From: Massilia sp. HP4
GTDB lineage: Bacteria; Pseudomonadota; Gammaproteobacteria; Burkholderiales; Burkholderiaceae_D
Length of the DNA: 60,820 nucleotides
Assembly (NCBI RefSeq): GCF_005222695.1
Contig: NZ_STGG01000069.1
Location: forward strand, 1-60,820
Direction of reading: 5' to 3'
The first letter of the stretch is position 1, and the number at the start of each line of letters is the position of its first letter. The notes beneath the pieces were generated by a model. It was not told the origin of the DNA. It saw nothing but the letters and a program-made list of their open reading frames with translations, and did no database searches. Made by a program: the position numbers and the translations under genes. Of the stretch, positions 26,988-35,552 are shown piece after piece.

Positions 26988-28286
26988 ATGCGTTTGCCGG
27001 GAACCCGGTATCAGGAGCACGGTTGGGAGCAGGTCCGCAAGCTGTTGGGGCAATGCTCCCTGCAGGCGTGCGCGCGGCTCGGGCCGGCCACGCTGCTTGA
27101 CGCGGATATCGAACAATCCCTCGGCGCCTACGTCGAGGCGGTGGGACAGGCACTGCATGCATCTGCTGCCCGCGGGCGGGCGCCCGGCAACAGCTATGGC
27201 GACACCAGCGGCGAGCTGGCCCTGACCCTGGTCTACGAATTGCAGGCCCGTCCCGCCGACTGGGCCGCCCTGTGCGCCGCCGTGGCGGCCGAGCATGCGC
27301 GCGTCGGCCCGTTCTGGGAAGAGGCCAACGGCGAAGCGCTGCTGCGCAAGAAATTCAACGACCTGTACGCTGTCTTGCGCGACAAGGTCGACAGCGACAA
27401 CTACCAGGCCGCCTGCGGCCGCCCCTGCAGCCCGAACCGCATGTATGCCTGCCGCATGCTCGATACCGCCTACCATGAGGTCGCTCGCCTGTTCGAGGGC
27501 TGGCGCGAGCACGCGGCCCAGGTCGGCGCCATCCTGGGGCGCGAGGTGGTGGCGATGCCGATCGAGGTGCGCCAGTTGCGCACGATCGGCGACTGCAAGC
27601 CCGAATGGATCATGCGCTGGAGCGAAAGCCAGGAGCGCCATGCAGGTTCGCCAGGGCCGCTGCATACCAAGTCGAAGCGCTTCGCCAGCCTCAAGAACAG
27701 CCCGGACAAGATCGGCGCCATCCTGCGCGAGATCGGCGAATACGAGCTGCTGTCGGCCAACCGCGACCACGACTGGCTGCACGACGCGGGCGAGGCGACC
27801 GCCTGGCTGGACGATTACTGGCGCGTGCTCGGCGAATCGGAGCAGGGCGCCACGCCCGGCCCCGACCTGATCCTCGAAGCGCGCGAGGATGCACTGGACG
27901 TCATGGAGTCCGAGGCGGCGCCGGATCCTGCGCCGCCCGACGCGCACGACGCCGCCCGCCTGGCCCTGGTCGCGCAACAGGTTTCACTGCCCCCCAACTA
28001 TCTGCTGTTGGCAACGCTGGGCGAGGATCGCGCCAGCTGGGCGGCGCGCCGGATGGCGCAGGAATCGCTGCCGGTGCGGCTGGCGGTGTATCTCAAGCTG
28101 CTCGGACCGTTCGACGACAGCTATCCGGCCGAATGGCTGGATCCCGTCAGTGGCGAGCTGCCGACGATGCAGCAGCTGGCCGGCCTGGACGGGATCTCGT
28201 TGCCGACCCTGCGCAAGCGGCGTGACGCCGCGATCGCGCGCCTGAACGAGATGGCGGGAATGGAGGAGGAAAGACGATGGGCATGA
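26988..28286 (+). CDS. protein of unknown function with C-terminal helix-turn-helix-like segment
   Basis: 432-residue soluble protein, start behind CAAGG. I do not recognise the main body (blocks YGDTSGELALTLVYELQARP, ALLRKKFNDLYAVLRDKVDS and CSPNRMYACRMLDTAYHEVA). The last ~45 residues (LPTMQQLAGLDGISLPTLRK, then RRDAAIARL) look like an HTH of sigma-region-4 or LuxR type, so a DNA-binding or sigma-like role is possible but unproven. It overlaps the next gene by 10 bases, so the two are probably coupled. It sits in the PBP-kinase series. Confidence 0.7.
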   Translation: MRLPGTRYQEHGWEQVRKLLGQCSLQACARLGPATLLDADIEQSLGAYVEAVGQALHASAARGRAPGNSYGDTSGELALTLVYELQARPADWAALCAAVAAEHARVGPFWEEANGEALLRKKFNDLYAVLRDKVDSDNYQAACGRPCSPNRMYACRMLDTAYHEVARLFEGWREHAAQVGAILGREVVAMPIEVRQLRTIGDCKPEWIMRWSESQERHAGSPGPLHTKSKRFASLKNSPDKIGAILREIGEYELLSANRDHDWLHDAGEATAWLDDYWRVLGESEQGATPGPDLILEAREDALDVMESEAAPDPAPPDAHDAARLALVAQQVSLPPNYLLLATLGEDRASWAARRMAQESLPVRLAVYLKLLGPFDDSYPAEWLDPVSGELPTMQQLAGLDGISLPTLRKRRDAAIARLNEMAGMEEERRWA

Positions 28287-28843
28287 CCGAACTGGATCGC
28301 AAGCTGCAGGCCGGGGCACTGCTGGGACGCCGCGTGGAGAGCGACCGCCTGGTGCTGGCCGACGCGGTGCTGGGGCAGGCGCTGGACGGCAGCCGGCCCT
28401 TGACGCATGGCGAGCGCGCCGCGCTGCAGGCCTCGCCGCTGACCCTGCGCCGCCTGCGCCACCTGGCGCAAAGCCGGCGCGCGCAGGGGCAAGCTGGCGC
28501 CTGGCGCGGCAGCCGCGGCCTGCTGCGCGCCGCCGACAGCGGTGCGGGCCTGACTCTGCTGCGCACCGACGACGGCATGTGGCGCCTGCACTTCGTCGAC
28601 GCCGGCGGCGCACTGTCCGTGATCGTCCAGCTCGACCCGCAAGCCGCGGGAGCGGCCGGGCTGCTGGCGGCGCGGCCCGCGATCGCGGTGCGCGATGGCG
28701 GCGGCGCCGTGGTACTGGAAGGAAGACTCGATGCCGACGGCGAGTGCGAAGGCCCATGGCCGTTCGCGGCACTGCCGGCGGCACATTTCCAGCAGCATGG
28801 AGCACGCTTCGAGGTCATCCCCGGCATGCAGCCAATCACATAG
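28277..28843 (+). CDS. protein of unknown function
   Basis: 188 residues, no signal or membrane helix. The N-terminal half is helical and Arg/Leu-rich (VLGQALDGSRPLTHGERAAL, then LTLRRLRHLAQSRRAQGQ). The C-terminal half is a beta-rich domain with two similar hairpins (GLTLLRTDDGMWRLHFVDAG and PAIAVRDGGGAVVLEGRLDA). The start overlaps the HTH-tailed protein by 10 bases. The partner arrangement recalls regulator/anti-regulator pairs, but nothing in the sequence proves that. Confidence 0.65.
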   Translation: MGMTELDRKLQAGALLGRRVESDRLVLADAVLGQALDGSRPLTHGERAALQASPLTLRRLRHLAQSRRAQGQAGAWRGSRGLLRAADSGAGLTLLRTDDGMWRLHFVDAGGALSVIVQLDPQAAGAAGLLAARPAIAVRDGGGAVVLEGRLDADGECEGPWPFAALPAAHFQQHGARFEVIPGMQPIT

Positions 28844-28880
28844 ACATGGTGTAGTTCGGCCATACCCGACAAGGACGATG

Positions 28881-29996
28881 ATGCTAGGTTCGCTGATCAA
28901 GAGCACGTTGCAGGGCACGCTACAGGGCAGGCTACGACTCCCTCACCGCCAACCCGAATTCGACGCCACGCGCCTGGGCAGCGTGGCGATCGCGCTGCCG
29001 GCGCCGAACGGCCTCACCGTTCCTCTGGCTTGCGCCGCGGTGCTGGTCGACCGGGTTGGCCGCAGCCGGCGCCAGGCGGCGGGCAGCCGCATCGCTGTCC
29101 TCGAAGGAGAAACCGCCTGGTGCGTCCATCCCGGCCCCTATGCCTGCGAACTGCTGCCGTTCGCGGGCGCGCCCGAGATCGGCCTGCGGGTGCATTTCGC
29201 GATCGACGCCAACGACCCGCGCGCGACCCACCAGCGCTTCGACCTGTTCCTGGCCAGCGAGGCCGGCTGCACCGTCGAACTGGCGGGTTTCGCCGAGTTG
29301 GCGCAGACCGCGCTGCAGCGCGAGCTGGCCCAGGGCAACCTGGAGCTGCCGCCCTGCACGACGCTCGAAGAGTGGAATGCCTTCCGCTCCGGTTTCAACC
29401 AGTTGATGTATACGCGCTTCGGGGTGACGGTGGACGATTGCGTGCCGGTCGACCTGGGCGCAGCCAACGACTACGCGGCCATGCTCGATGCGCGCCTGGC
29501 CGCGCGGCTCGATGCGGTCAAGCCGGCGGCTGCACGCGAGCAGGCGGCCACCGCCGCGGCGCCGCAAGAAGCTTTCGTACCGGCCTGCGAGGATGGGCGC
29601 GCGCTGCGCCGCCTGTTCCTCGAGCTGCCCTGCCTGATGTGCGCGGTGCGCATGGCGGTGATGCCGGCCGACCAGGGACGCTTCCGCCAGCACCAGGAAT
29701 TGCTGCGCCGGCTCGACCTGGTCAGCCTGTCGGTCGGCACCATGCCGGCCCTGGAACTGGCGGCCCCCGGCCAGCCGCTGGCGCAGGACGAGCAACTGCG
29801 GCGCGCGCGCCACAGCCGCCGCGCCGCCGCCGCGCTGGACGAGGCGTGGGCGCTGCTGGCGCGCCTGAAGGTGGCCGGCGAAGCCCCGCTCGACGCTTTG
29901 TTCGACGAGGCCGACCGCATCGTGGCCAATCTCGAGACCGAGGCCGGCGCACGGCGCGCCGTGTCGGCCCGCGAAGTGGAACTGGAGGAAGCGTGA
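28881..29996 (+). CDS. protein of unknown function, possible diverged SPFH-like domain
   Basis: 371 residues; AAGGA lies five bases before the second of two adjacent Met codons. The first ~180 residues (VLVDRVGRSRRQAAGSRIAV, ELLPFAGAPEIGLRVHFAID, RFDLFLASEAGCTVELAGFA, RFGVTVDDCVPVDLG) have the order of an SPFH/band-7 domain, like the protein encoded at 31163. This is a visual comparison only. The C-terminal ~170 residues are helical (LRRLDLVSLSVGTMPALELA, then RRAAAALDEAWALLARL). No membrane helix. The stop overlaps the next start (GTGA). Confidence 0.65.
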   Translation: MLGSLIKSTLQGTLQGRLRLPHRQPEFDATRLGSVAIALPAPNGLTVPLACAAVLVDRVGRSRRQAAGSRIAVLEGETAWCVHPGPYACELLPFAGAPEIGLRVHFAIDANDPRATHQRFDLFLASEAGCTVELAGFAELAQTALQRELAQGNLELPPCTTLEEWNAFRSGFNQLMYTRFGVTVDDCVPVDLGAANDYAAMLDARLAARLDAVKPAAAREQAATAAAPQEAFVPACEDGRALRRLFLELPCLMCAVRMAVMPADQGRFRQHQELLRRLDLVSLSVGTMPALELAAPGQPLAQDEQLRRARHSRRAAAALDEAWALLARLKVAGEAPLDALFDEADRIVANLETEAGARRAVSAREVELEEA

Positions 29997-31015
29997 GTGT
30001 AGGGACAAGCGCAGGAGTGAGCGCGCAAACGTGCGTGTGCCGCAGCATCGCCGCCGACGGCGGCATGCTGGCGATCACCGCCACGCGCCGGCCGCGCGCC
30101 GGCCGCGCCGACGTCAAGTGCAGCGTGCCGGGCGCGCCGGCCGTGGCCGAGCGCATGCAGCAGGTGGTGCGCCTGGCGCGCCATGCCGAGGCGCGCTTCG
30201 ACAGCCGCGACCAGGTGGTGCTGAGCCTGGACCGCGCGCCGCTTGAAGGCGACCGCGATTGGGAACTGGCGGCGGTGCTGGCCGACCGCATCGTGCGCGG
30301 GGTCCATGTGCCGCAGCGCGAGGTGGTGGCCAATGGCTGGTCCGACGCCTGGCACCTGGGCCGCGTCGACGGCCGCCGCCTGGCCGGGGCGCCGGCCGGG
30401 GTGCTGCTCGGGGGCGCCGACGCCCTTGCGCACCTGGGCGCGCTGAACGGCCAGCCCGATCCCGGCGCAGCGATCTCGAGCGCGCGCGCCTGGTTCCCGA
30501 TGCACAGCGGTGGCGAGCACGATGGCCTGGGCTGGGTCGAAGTGAGCGTGCGGCCGCTGGCCCGGGCTGGCCAGGCCGAGGACGATCCGGTCAGCGTGCC
30601 CGACGTGGATGCGGTGCGCCAGGCGCAGGTGGCGGCGGTGCTGGCCGGCGCCCGCCATTTCGATGGCCGCGGCCAGGGCCAGTGGCGCACCACGGTGCGC
30701 TTCGGCGAGCCGCGCTTTTCGGGCGACTCTTACCAGCTGGCGCTGGTGATGGCCGACCGCATGGCGCGCGGCCGCGAATTCGCTGCGCGTGGACGGGTGA
30801 TTGCGACCGGCGCGTCGAGCGCCTGGCATGCGGGACGGGTCGAGGCGGTCGAGGCGCTGGCGCCGAAATGCGCGCTGATCGCGCGCGAGGCAGGCCCCGG
30901 CGACCGCATCCTGCTGCCCAGGGAATGGGAAGCGGCCCTGCCGCAGGGCCTGCGCGAGGCATTGCATGCGCGCGGCGCCAGCCTGGCGTGCGTCGAGCGG
31001 ATCGGCATCATCTAA
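29993..31015 (+). CDS. tandem Lon-type (S16-like) domain protein
   Basis: 340 residues from a GTG start that overlaps the previous stop, with GGAGGAAGC just upstream. The protein contains two related halves: LEGDRDWELAAVLADRIVRG...ANGWSDAWHLGRVDGR, and FSGDSYQLALVMADRMARG...ATGASSAWHAGRVEAVEALAPK...GDRILLP. The second half follows the S16 (Lon) pattern: a Ser (residue 246) in a G-D-S loop before a helix, and a Lys (residue 292) in the A-P-K helix 46 residues later, close to the Ser-Lys spacing in Lon. The first half lacks both residues. I infer a degenerate/intact tandem of Lon-like domains without AAA+ module. No catalytic activity is shown. Confidence 0.6.
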   Translation: MSVGTSAGVSAQTCVCRSIAADGGMLAITATRRPRAGRADVKCSVPGAPAVAERMQQVVRLARHAEARFDSRDQVVLSLDRAPLEGDRDWELAAVLADRIVRGVHVPQREVVANGWSDAWHLGRVDGRRLAGAPAGVLLGGADALAHLGALNGQPDPGAAISSARAWFPMHSGGEHDGLGWVEVSVRPLARAGQAEDDPVSVPDVDAVRQAQVAAVLAGARHFDGRGQGQWRTTVRFGEPRFSGDSYQLALVMADRMARGREFAARGRVIATGASSAWHAGRVEAVEALAPKCALIAREAGPGDRILLPREWEAALPQGLREALHARGASLACVERIGII

Positions 31016-31162
31016 CGGCCAGGGGTATCACCGGTTTGACCGGATCGCACCCGCGCACGGGAGCGCTCCGCGCCGCAGGCATGGCCCTGCTAGAATCCAC
31101 GGGTTGGACGGCAGGTTCGCAGTTAAAAGTGACAAGCAGTACGCGATAGAACGGAGTCGGAT

Positions 31163-33217
31163 ATGTTGCAGATGTTCGGAGTGAAAGGCGCCACTTGCCC
31201 GCGTTGCGAGTGCAAGAATGCGCCCGAGGCGCGCTATTGCGCCGGCTGCGGCGTCATCCTGGGCGCGCCGCGCAACAAGCCGGTGCTGGTCGAGAACCGC
31301 TGGGTGCCCGGACCCGACGAACTGGCGGTGTTCTTCGGCGTGCGCGAACTGTCGGGCCTGTTCGTCAAGACGCTGCGGGTGCCGGCCACCGCGCGCGGCT
31401 TCATCCTGCAGGGCGACAAGGCGACCGAGGTGCCGCAGGGCGAGTACGAGATCGAAGGCTTCTTCACCCGCCTGAACCACCTGCTGCGCGACCAGCATGC
31501 CGAAATCCTCGTCACCCGCACCGGCGCCTTGCCGGTGCCGTTCGAGTTCGACGACGTGCCGACCTGCGAGCATCTCGATATCGCGCTGCGCTTCTCGGTC
31601 AGCGTCAAGATTGAAAACGTACCGGCCTTCGCCCGCCACTTCATGACCACGCCGGGCACGATCGGCGCCGGCCAATTGCGCGAGCTGCTGTCGCATCCGG
31701 TACGCCAGCTGGCGCTCGAATTCATCGGCGCCCGTTCGATCCGCGAGATGGCCGCCAATGGCGAGCTGCGCGCCCAGTTGGATGAGCGCCTGCAGGGCGG
31801 CCTCAAGGTGCTGCTGTCCGGCTACGGCCTGGCGGTGACGGCGGTCGAGACCTTCGAGCTGCGCCACGACAAATACGACGCCAACCGCGCCCGCATCGGC
31901 AGCCTGTGGCTGGCCGCCGACGAACAGCACGTGCAGCTGGCGCACAGCCGCCACCTCGACGAGCTGTACACGTCCGAGGAATGGCAGCGCATCAAGCGCA
32001 GCGAAGAAGAAGGCCGCCTGCGCCTGCGCCGTGCCGAACTGCGCCAGGATGACGCCATCGCGCGCGCCGAACTGTCGCTGCAGGGCGCCGACCGGGCGCA
32101 CGGCGTGCGGGCGCGCCAGATCGAGCTGTATGGCCGCATCCTCGAGGCCCAATCGCGCAAGCAGGCGCTGGCCAGTGGCGCGGCCGAGGTGCTGGCCGAA
32201 CTCGAACACGAGATGGCGCAAAAGCACGCACAGCGGGCCGACGAAGCCGCCGAATGGCAGCACCTGCGCGCGCTGGCCGGCGTGCGCATGCGCGCTGAGG
32301 TTGCGAACGCCCAGCAAGAGGCGCTGCAGGCGCGCCAGGTCGCGCAGCAGCGCTTTTCGCAGCAACTGCTGCAGCAGCAGATCCGCAACAAGATCGAACA
32401 GGCGCGCCAGATCGAGGATGCAGCGCGCCAGCGCGACGAACTCGTGCGCCTGCGCGAGAGTGAAGCGGAAGCCGCGCGCCGCCTGGGCGACATCGACCAG
32501 GCCGAGCACGTGGCGCGCTACCAGGCCCTGTGCCTGGCGAACGAGGCGCGCCGGCGCGAGGCCGAACGGGCGCAGGAATGGGAAGACGAGCAAGCGCGCC
32601 AGCGCATCGACAGCGCGCGCCGCGGCGCCGGCCGCGACGATGCCCAGGCCCAGCACGAGAAACTGCTGCGCACGATCGAGGCCGATGCCACGCATGCGCG
32701 CAGCCTGCAGGACGTCACCCTCGAAGCCGACGAGCGCCGCGCTGGCATCGAAGAACACGCGCGCGCGGCCGGCCGCGCCCACGAGGTCGAACTGGCCCGG
32801 CTGGCAATGGAACGCGCCGCAGCGCTGGGCGCGATGGACGATACCGCCAAGCTGGCCCTGGCCGACGCGCCGAATGCCGTGGTGCTGGCCGACTACCTCA
32901 AGACGCGCGTACATGCCTCGATGGATGGCGACCAGCTGACGGCGCTGGCCGGCGTGGCCGGTGTCGGCAAGATCGATGCGGCCGTGGCGGATGCGCGGGT
33001 CGCCGCCGAACAGGCGCGCCGCGAACTCGAGGTCGACAAGGACCGGCGCCACCAGCTCGACTTGCTGGCGATGCAGAACGACGTCAACAAATCGGCGCTG
33101 ACGTCGCAAGCCGCGCTGGCGAGCGGCATTGCGGCAGCGCGCCAGTGCGTCCACGGCCACCCGGCGCAACCCGAAGACCGCTTCTGCGCCGCTTGCGGAT
33201 CGACGCTGCCTGCATGA
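31163..33217 (+). CDS. SPFH/band-7-like protein with zinc ribbons and long coiled coil
   Basis: 684 residues, start behind CGGAG. The N-terminal zinc ribbon is CPRC...CAGC (residues 12-30). Residues ~45-250 follow the SPFH order (ELSGLFVKTLRVPATARGFI, HLDIALRFSVSVKIENVPAF, LKVLLSGYGLAVTAVETFEL). From ~265 to 600 it is almost pure charged coiled coil rich in Glu/Arg/Ala/Gln. The C-terminus has a second zinc ribbon (CVHGHPAQPEDRFCAACGS). No membrane helix, unlike flotillins. A scaffold role next to the kinase gene (10 bases downstream) is inferred. Confidence 0.78.
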   Translation: MLQMFGVKGATCPRCECKNAPEARYCAGCGVILGAPRNKPVLVENRWVPGPDELAVFFGVRELSGLFVKTLRVPATARGFILQGDKATEVPQGEYEIEGFFTRLNHLLRDQHAEILVTRTGALPVPFEFDDVPTCEHLDIALRFSVSVKIENVPAFARHFMTTPGTIGAGQLRELLSHPVRQLALEFIGARSIREMAANGELRAQLDERLQGGLKVLLSGYGLAVTAVETFELRHDKYDANRARIGSLWLAADEQHVQLAHSRHLDELYTSEEWQRIKRSEEEGRLRLRRAELRQDDAIARAELSLQGADRAHGVRARQIELYGRILEAQSRKQALASGAAEVLAELEHEMAQKHAQRADEAAEWQHLRALAGVRMRAEVANAQQEALQARQVAQQRFSQQLLQQQIRNKIEQARQIEDAARQRDELVRLRESEAEAARRLGDIDQAEHVARYQALCLANEARRREAERAQEWEDEQARQRIDSARRGAGRDDAQAQHEKLLRTIEADATHARSLQDVTLEADERRAGIEEHARAAGRAHEVELARLAMERAAALGAMDDTAKLALADAPNAVVLADYLKTRVHASMDGDQLTALAGVAGVGKIDAAVADARVAAEQARRELEVDKDRRHQLDLLAMQNDVNKSALTSQAALASGIAAARQCVHGHPAQPEDRFCAACGSTLPA

Positions 33218-33227
33218 ATCGCGTGTA

Positions 33228-35507
33228 ATGCAGACTGCCATCGACAAGATCCGCGAACTGCGCGCGCTGCACGAAGACGGCTTGCTGAGCCGTCAGGAAT
33301 TCGACCTGCGCAAGAACGCGATCCTGGATGCCGCCTATACGCCGGCCGAACGCGCGGCCGAAGGCGCTGCCGGGCAGGCGGCAGGGGCCGATGCTGGACC
33401 AGGGGCACCCCTCGCGCGCCCCGGTACCGAGATCGGCCTGATGGCGGGCCAGGAAATCGGCCCGCAAACCCGCCGCTACCGGCTCGAGCGCCTGATCGCC
33501 CACGGCGGCATGGGGCAGGTGTGGCAGGCGACCGACCTCGCCACCCACGCCGAGCTGGGTCACAGCGCCCAGGTCGCGCTCAAGATCCTGCCGCCGCACC
33601 TGACCCAGGCCGCGAGCCACGCCAAGCTGCTGATCCAGGAAGCCACGCGCGCGCGGCGCCTGGCCCACGAGCACATCGTGCGTGTCTATGAATGGGCCCA
33701 GGATCCGGCTACGTCCAGCTACTTCATCATCATGGAATACCTGGAGGGTGAGGACCTCGATGCGGTGCTGGCGCGGGCGTTGGAGAAAGATGAGCGTCTA
33801 CCCCTGGACCGCGTGCTGGCGCTGCTCGACCCGGTGGCCGACGCCCTCGACCATGCCTGGGACAAGCACCGCCTGGTCCACCGCGACATCAAGCCCGGCA
33901 ATGTCTTCGTCACGTGCAACGGCGAGGTGAAGCTGCTCGATTTCGGCATCGCCGCGCGCGCCCGCGCCAGCGGCGGCATGTCGCCGCTCGATGCGCCGGC
34001 CACTTCCGGCACCGCCGGCTACCGCGCGCCCGAAGCGGCCAGCGAGGGCGTGGTGCCGGAACCGACGCTCGATGTGTACGCGGTCTCGGTCATGATCCAC
34101 CAGCTCCTGACCGGCGTGCTGCCGGGCGAGCCTGGTGGCAAGGTGCCCGCAACCCTGGGCGCGCGCCAGTGGGAAGTGCTGCGCAGCGGCTTCGGCCGCG
34201 ATCCGGCGGCGCGGCCGGGCACTGTGCGAGCGCTGCTGGCCGCGATCCGCGCCGCGGCCGGTCCGTCGGCCGAGGAGCTGGCCGCGCAGGAGGCGGCGCG
34301 CCGCGTCGAGCAAGAGAAGGAAGCGCGCGAACTGGCCGCGCGCCGCAAGGTAGAGGCCGAAGCCGCCGCGGCCGCCCAGGCCAGGCTCGATGAACAGCGC
34401 CGCATCCAGCTGCGCGAACAGCAGCGGCGCGAACGCGCGGCGGCCGAGGAAGCGCGGCAGGCGCGCAAGGAATTGCTGCGCCAGCAGTTGCTGGCCAAGC
34501 GCGACGAAGAAGTCGCCAAGACCCAGGCTGCCAAGGAAGAGGCGGCCCGCAAGGTGGCCCAGGCCAAGGCCGCCGCAGCGTATCTCGCGCAGCAGAAAAA
34601 GGCGAAGGAAGAGCCGGGGCAAAGCGCCGGCGCTGCACGAGCGGCAGAAACGGCGGTGGTCGAGCCGCCCGCGCCCGCCATGCCCGCCGCCGACGCCCAC
34701 GGCATCCTGCAAGACCCCTTCCTCGACGGCAGCGGCAGCGGCCCGGCCATGGTCCTGATCGAGGCCGGCCGTTTCGAGATGGGCTCCCCGGAACACGAGC
34801 GCCGCATCGCAATGGCGGCCGGCTCGCAAAAGAACTGGATCGCGCGCGAAACCCCGCAGCACTGGGTCGGCATCGAGCGTCCGTTCGCCATGGGCCGCTA
34901 TCCGGTCACGGTCGCCGAGTGGCGCGCCTTCGTGCAGGCGAGTGGCTGGCAGCAGCACGGCGAGGTGGATTGGGAATCGCCCGGCTTCCCGCAGCTCGAC
35001 ACGCATCCGGTGGTCGGCGTGACCTGGTTCGACGCGCTGCAATTCGTGGCCTGGCTGACCGAGGCCACCGGCAAGCGCTACCGCCTGCCGAGCGAGGCTG
35101 AGTGGGAATACGCTTGCCGTGCCGGCAGCAAGACCGCATTCAACGTCGGCGACACGATCGCGACCACCCAGGCCAATTTCGACGGCAGCTTCACCTATAA
35201 CGGCGGCCCACGCGGCGAGTTCCGCCACGGCACCACGTCGGTCGACCTCTTCGCGTCCAATGCATGGGGCCTGCACGATATGCATGGCAATGTCTGGGAA
35301 TGGGTGCAGGACGTGGTGCACGACAATTATGAAGGCGCCCCGGCGGACGGCAGCGCCTGGGAAGTGGGCGGCGACCAGGTGCGGCGCATCCTGCGCGGCG
35401 GTTCCTGGCTGTACAACCCGCGCTACCTGCGCTCGGCGCTGCGCAACGGCTTCTCGGCCGTGCTGTCGAACGATATCGTGGGCTTCCGGGTGGTGCGCGA
35501 GCTCTGA
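33228..35507 (+). CDS. Ser/Thr protein kinase fused to FGE/SUMF1-type domain
   Basis: 759 residues. N-terminus is a SHOCT-like helix pair (IRELRALHEDGLLSRQEFDL). The kinase runs from ~84 to 345: IAHGGMGQVW (P-loop), K119 in VALKIL, HRDIKPGN at 218-225, DFG at 238-240 and GTAGYRAPE. A ~130-residue Ala/Glu/Lys coiled coil follows. The C-terminal domain from ~505 is FGE-sulfatase/SUMF1-like: MVLIEAGRFEMGSPEHE, PSEAEWEYACRAGSK, HGNVWEWVQD and RILRGGSW. The FGE cysteine pair expected after GGSW is absent (Tyr and Leu there), so formylglycine formation is unlikely and a binding role is inferred. No membrane helix. Likely acts with the PP2C and FHA proteins encoded at 36.7-39.3 kb. Confidence 0.92.
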   Translation: MQTAIDKIRELRALHEDGLLSRQEFDLRKNAILDAAYTPAERAAEGAAGQAAGADAGPGAPLARPGTEIGLMAGQEIGPQTRRYRLERLIAHGGMGQVWQATDLATHAELGHSAQVALKILPPHLTQAASHAKLLIQEATRARRLAHEHIVRVYEWAQDPATSSYFIIMEYLEGEDLDAVLARALEKDERLPLDRVLALLDPVADALDHAWDKHRLVHRDIKPGNVFVTCNGEVKLLDFGIAARARASGGMSPLDAPATSGTAGYRAPEAASEGVVPEPTLDVYAVSVMIHQLLTGVLPGEPGGKVPATLGARQWEVLRSGFGRDPAARPGTVRALLAAIRAAAGPSAEELAAQEAARRVEQEKEARELAARRKVEAEAAAAAQARLDEQRRIQLREQQRRERAAAEEARQARKELLRQQLLAKRDEEVAKTQAAKEEAARKVAQAKAAAAYLAQQKKAKEEPGQSAGAARAAETAVVEPPAPAMPAADAHGILQDPFLDGSGSGPAMVLIEAGRFEMGSPEHERRIAMAAGSQKNWIARETPQHWVGIERPFAMGRYPVTVAEWRAFVQASGWQQHGEVDWESPGFPQLDTHPVVGVTWFDALQFVAWLTEATGKRYRLPSEAEWEYACRAGSKTAFNVGDTIATTQANFDGSFTYNGGPRGEFRHGTTSVDLFASNAWGLHDMHGNVWEWVQDVVHDNYEGAPADGSAWEVGGDQVRRILRGGSWLYNPRYLRSALRNGFSAVLSNDIVGFRVVREL

Positions 35508-35552
35508 CTTCGGTGTACAGTCGAGCATTGCCTCTTTAACCAGGACCAAGCC

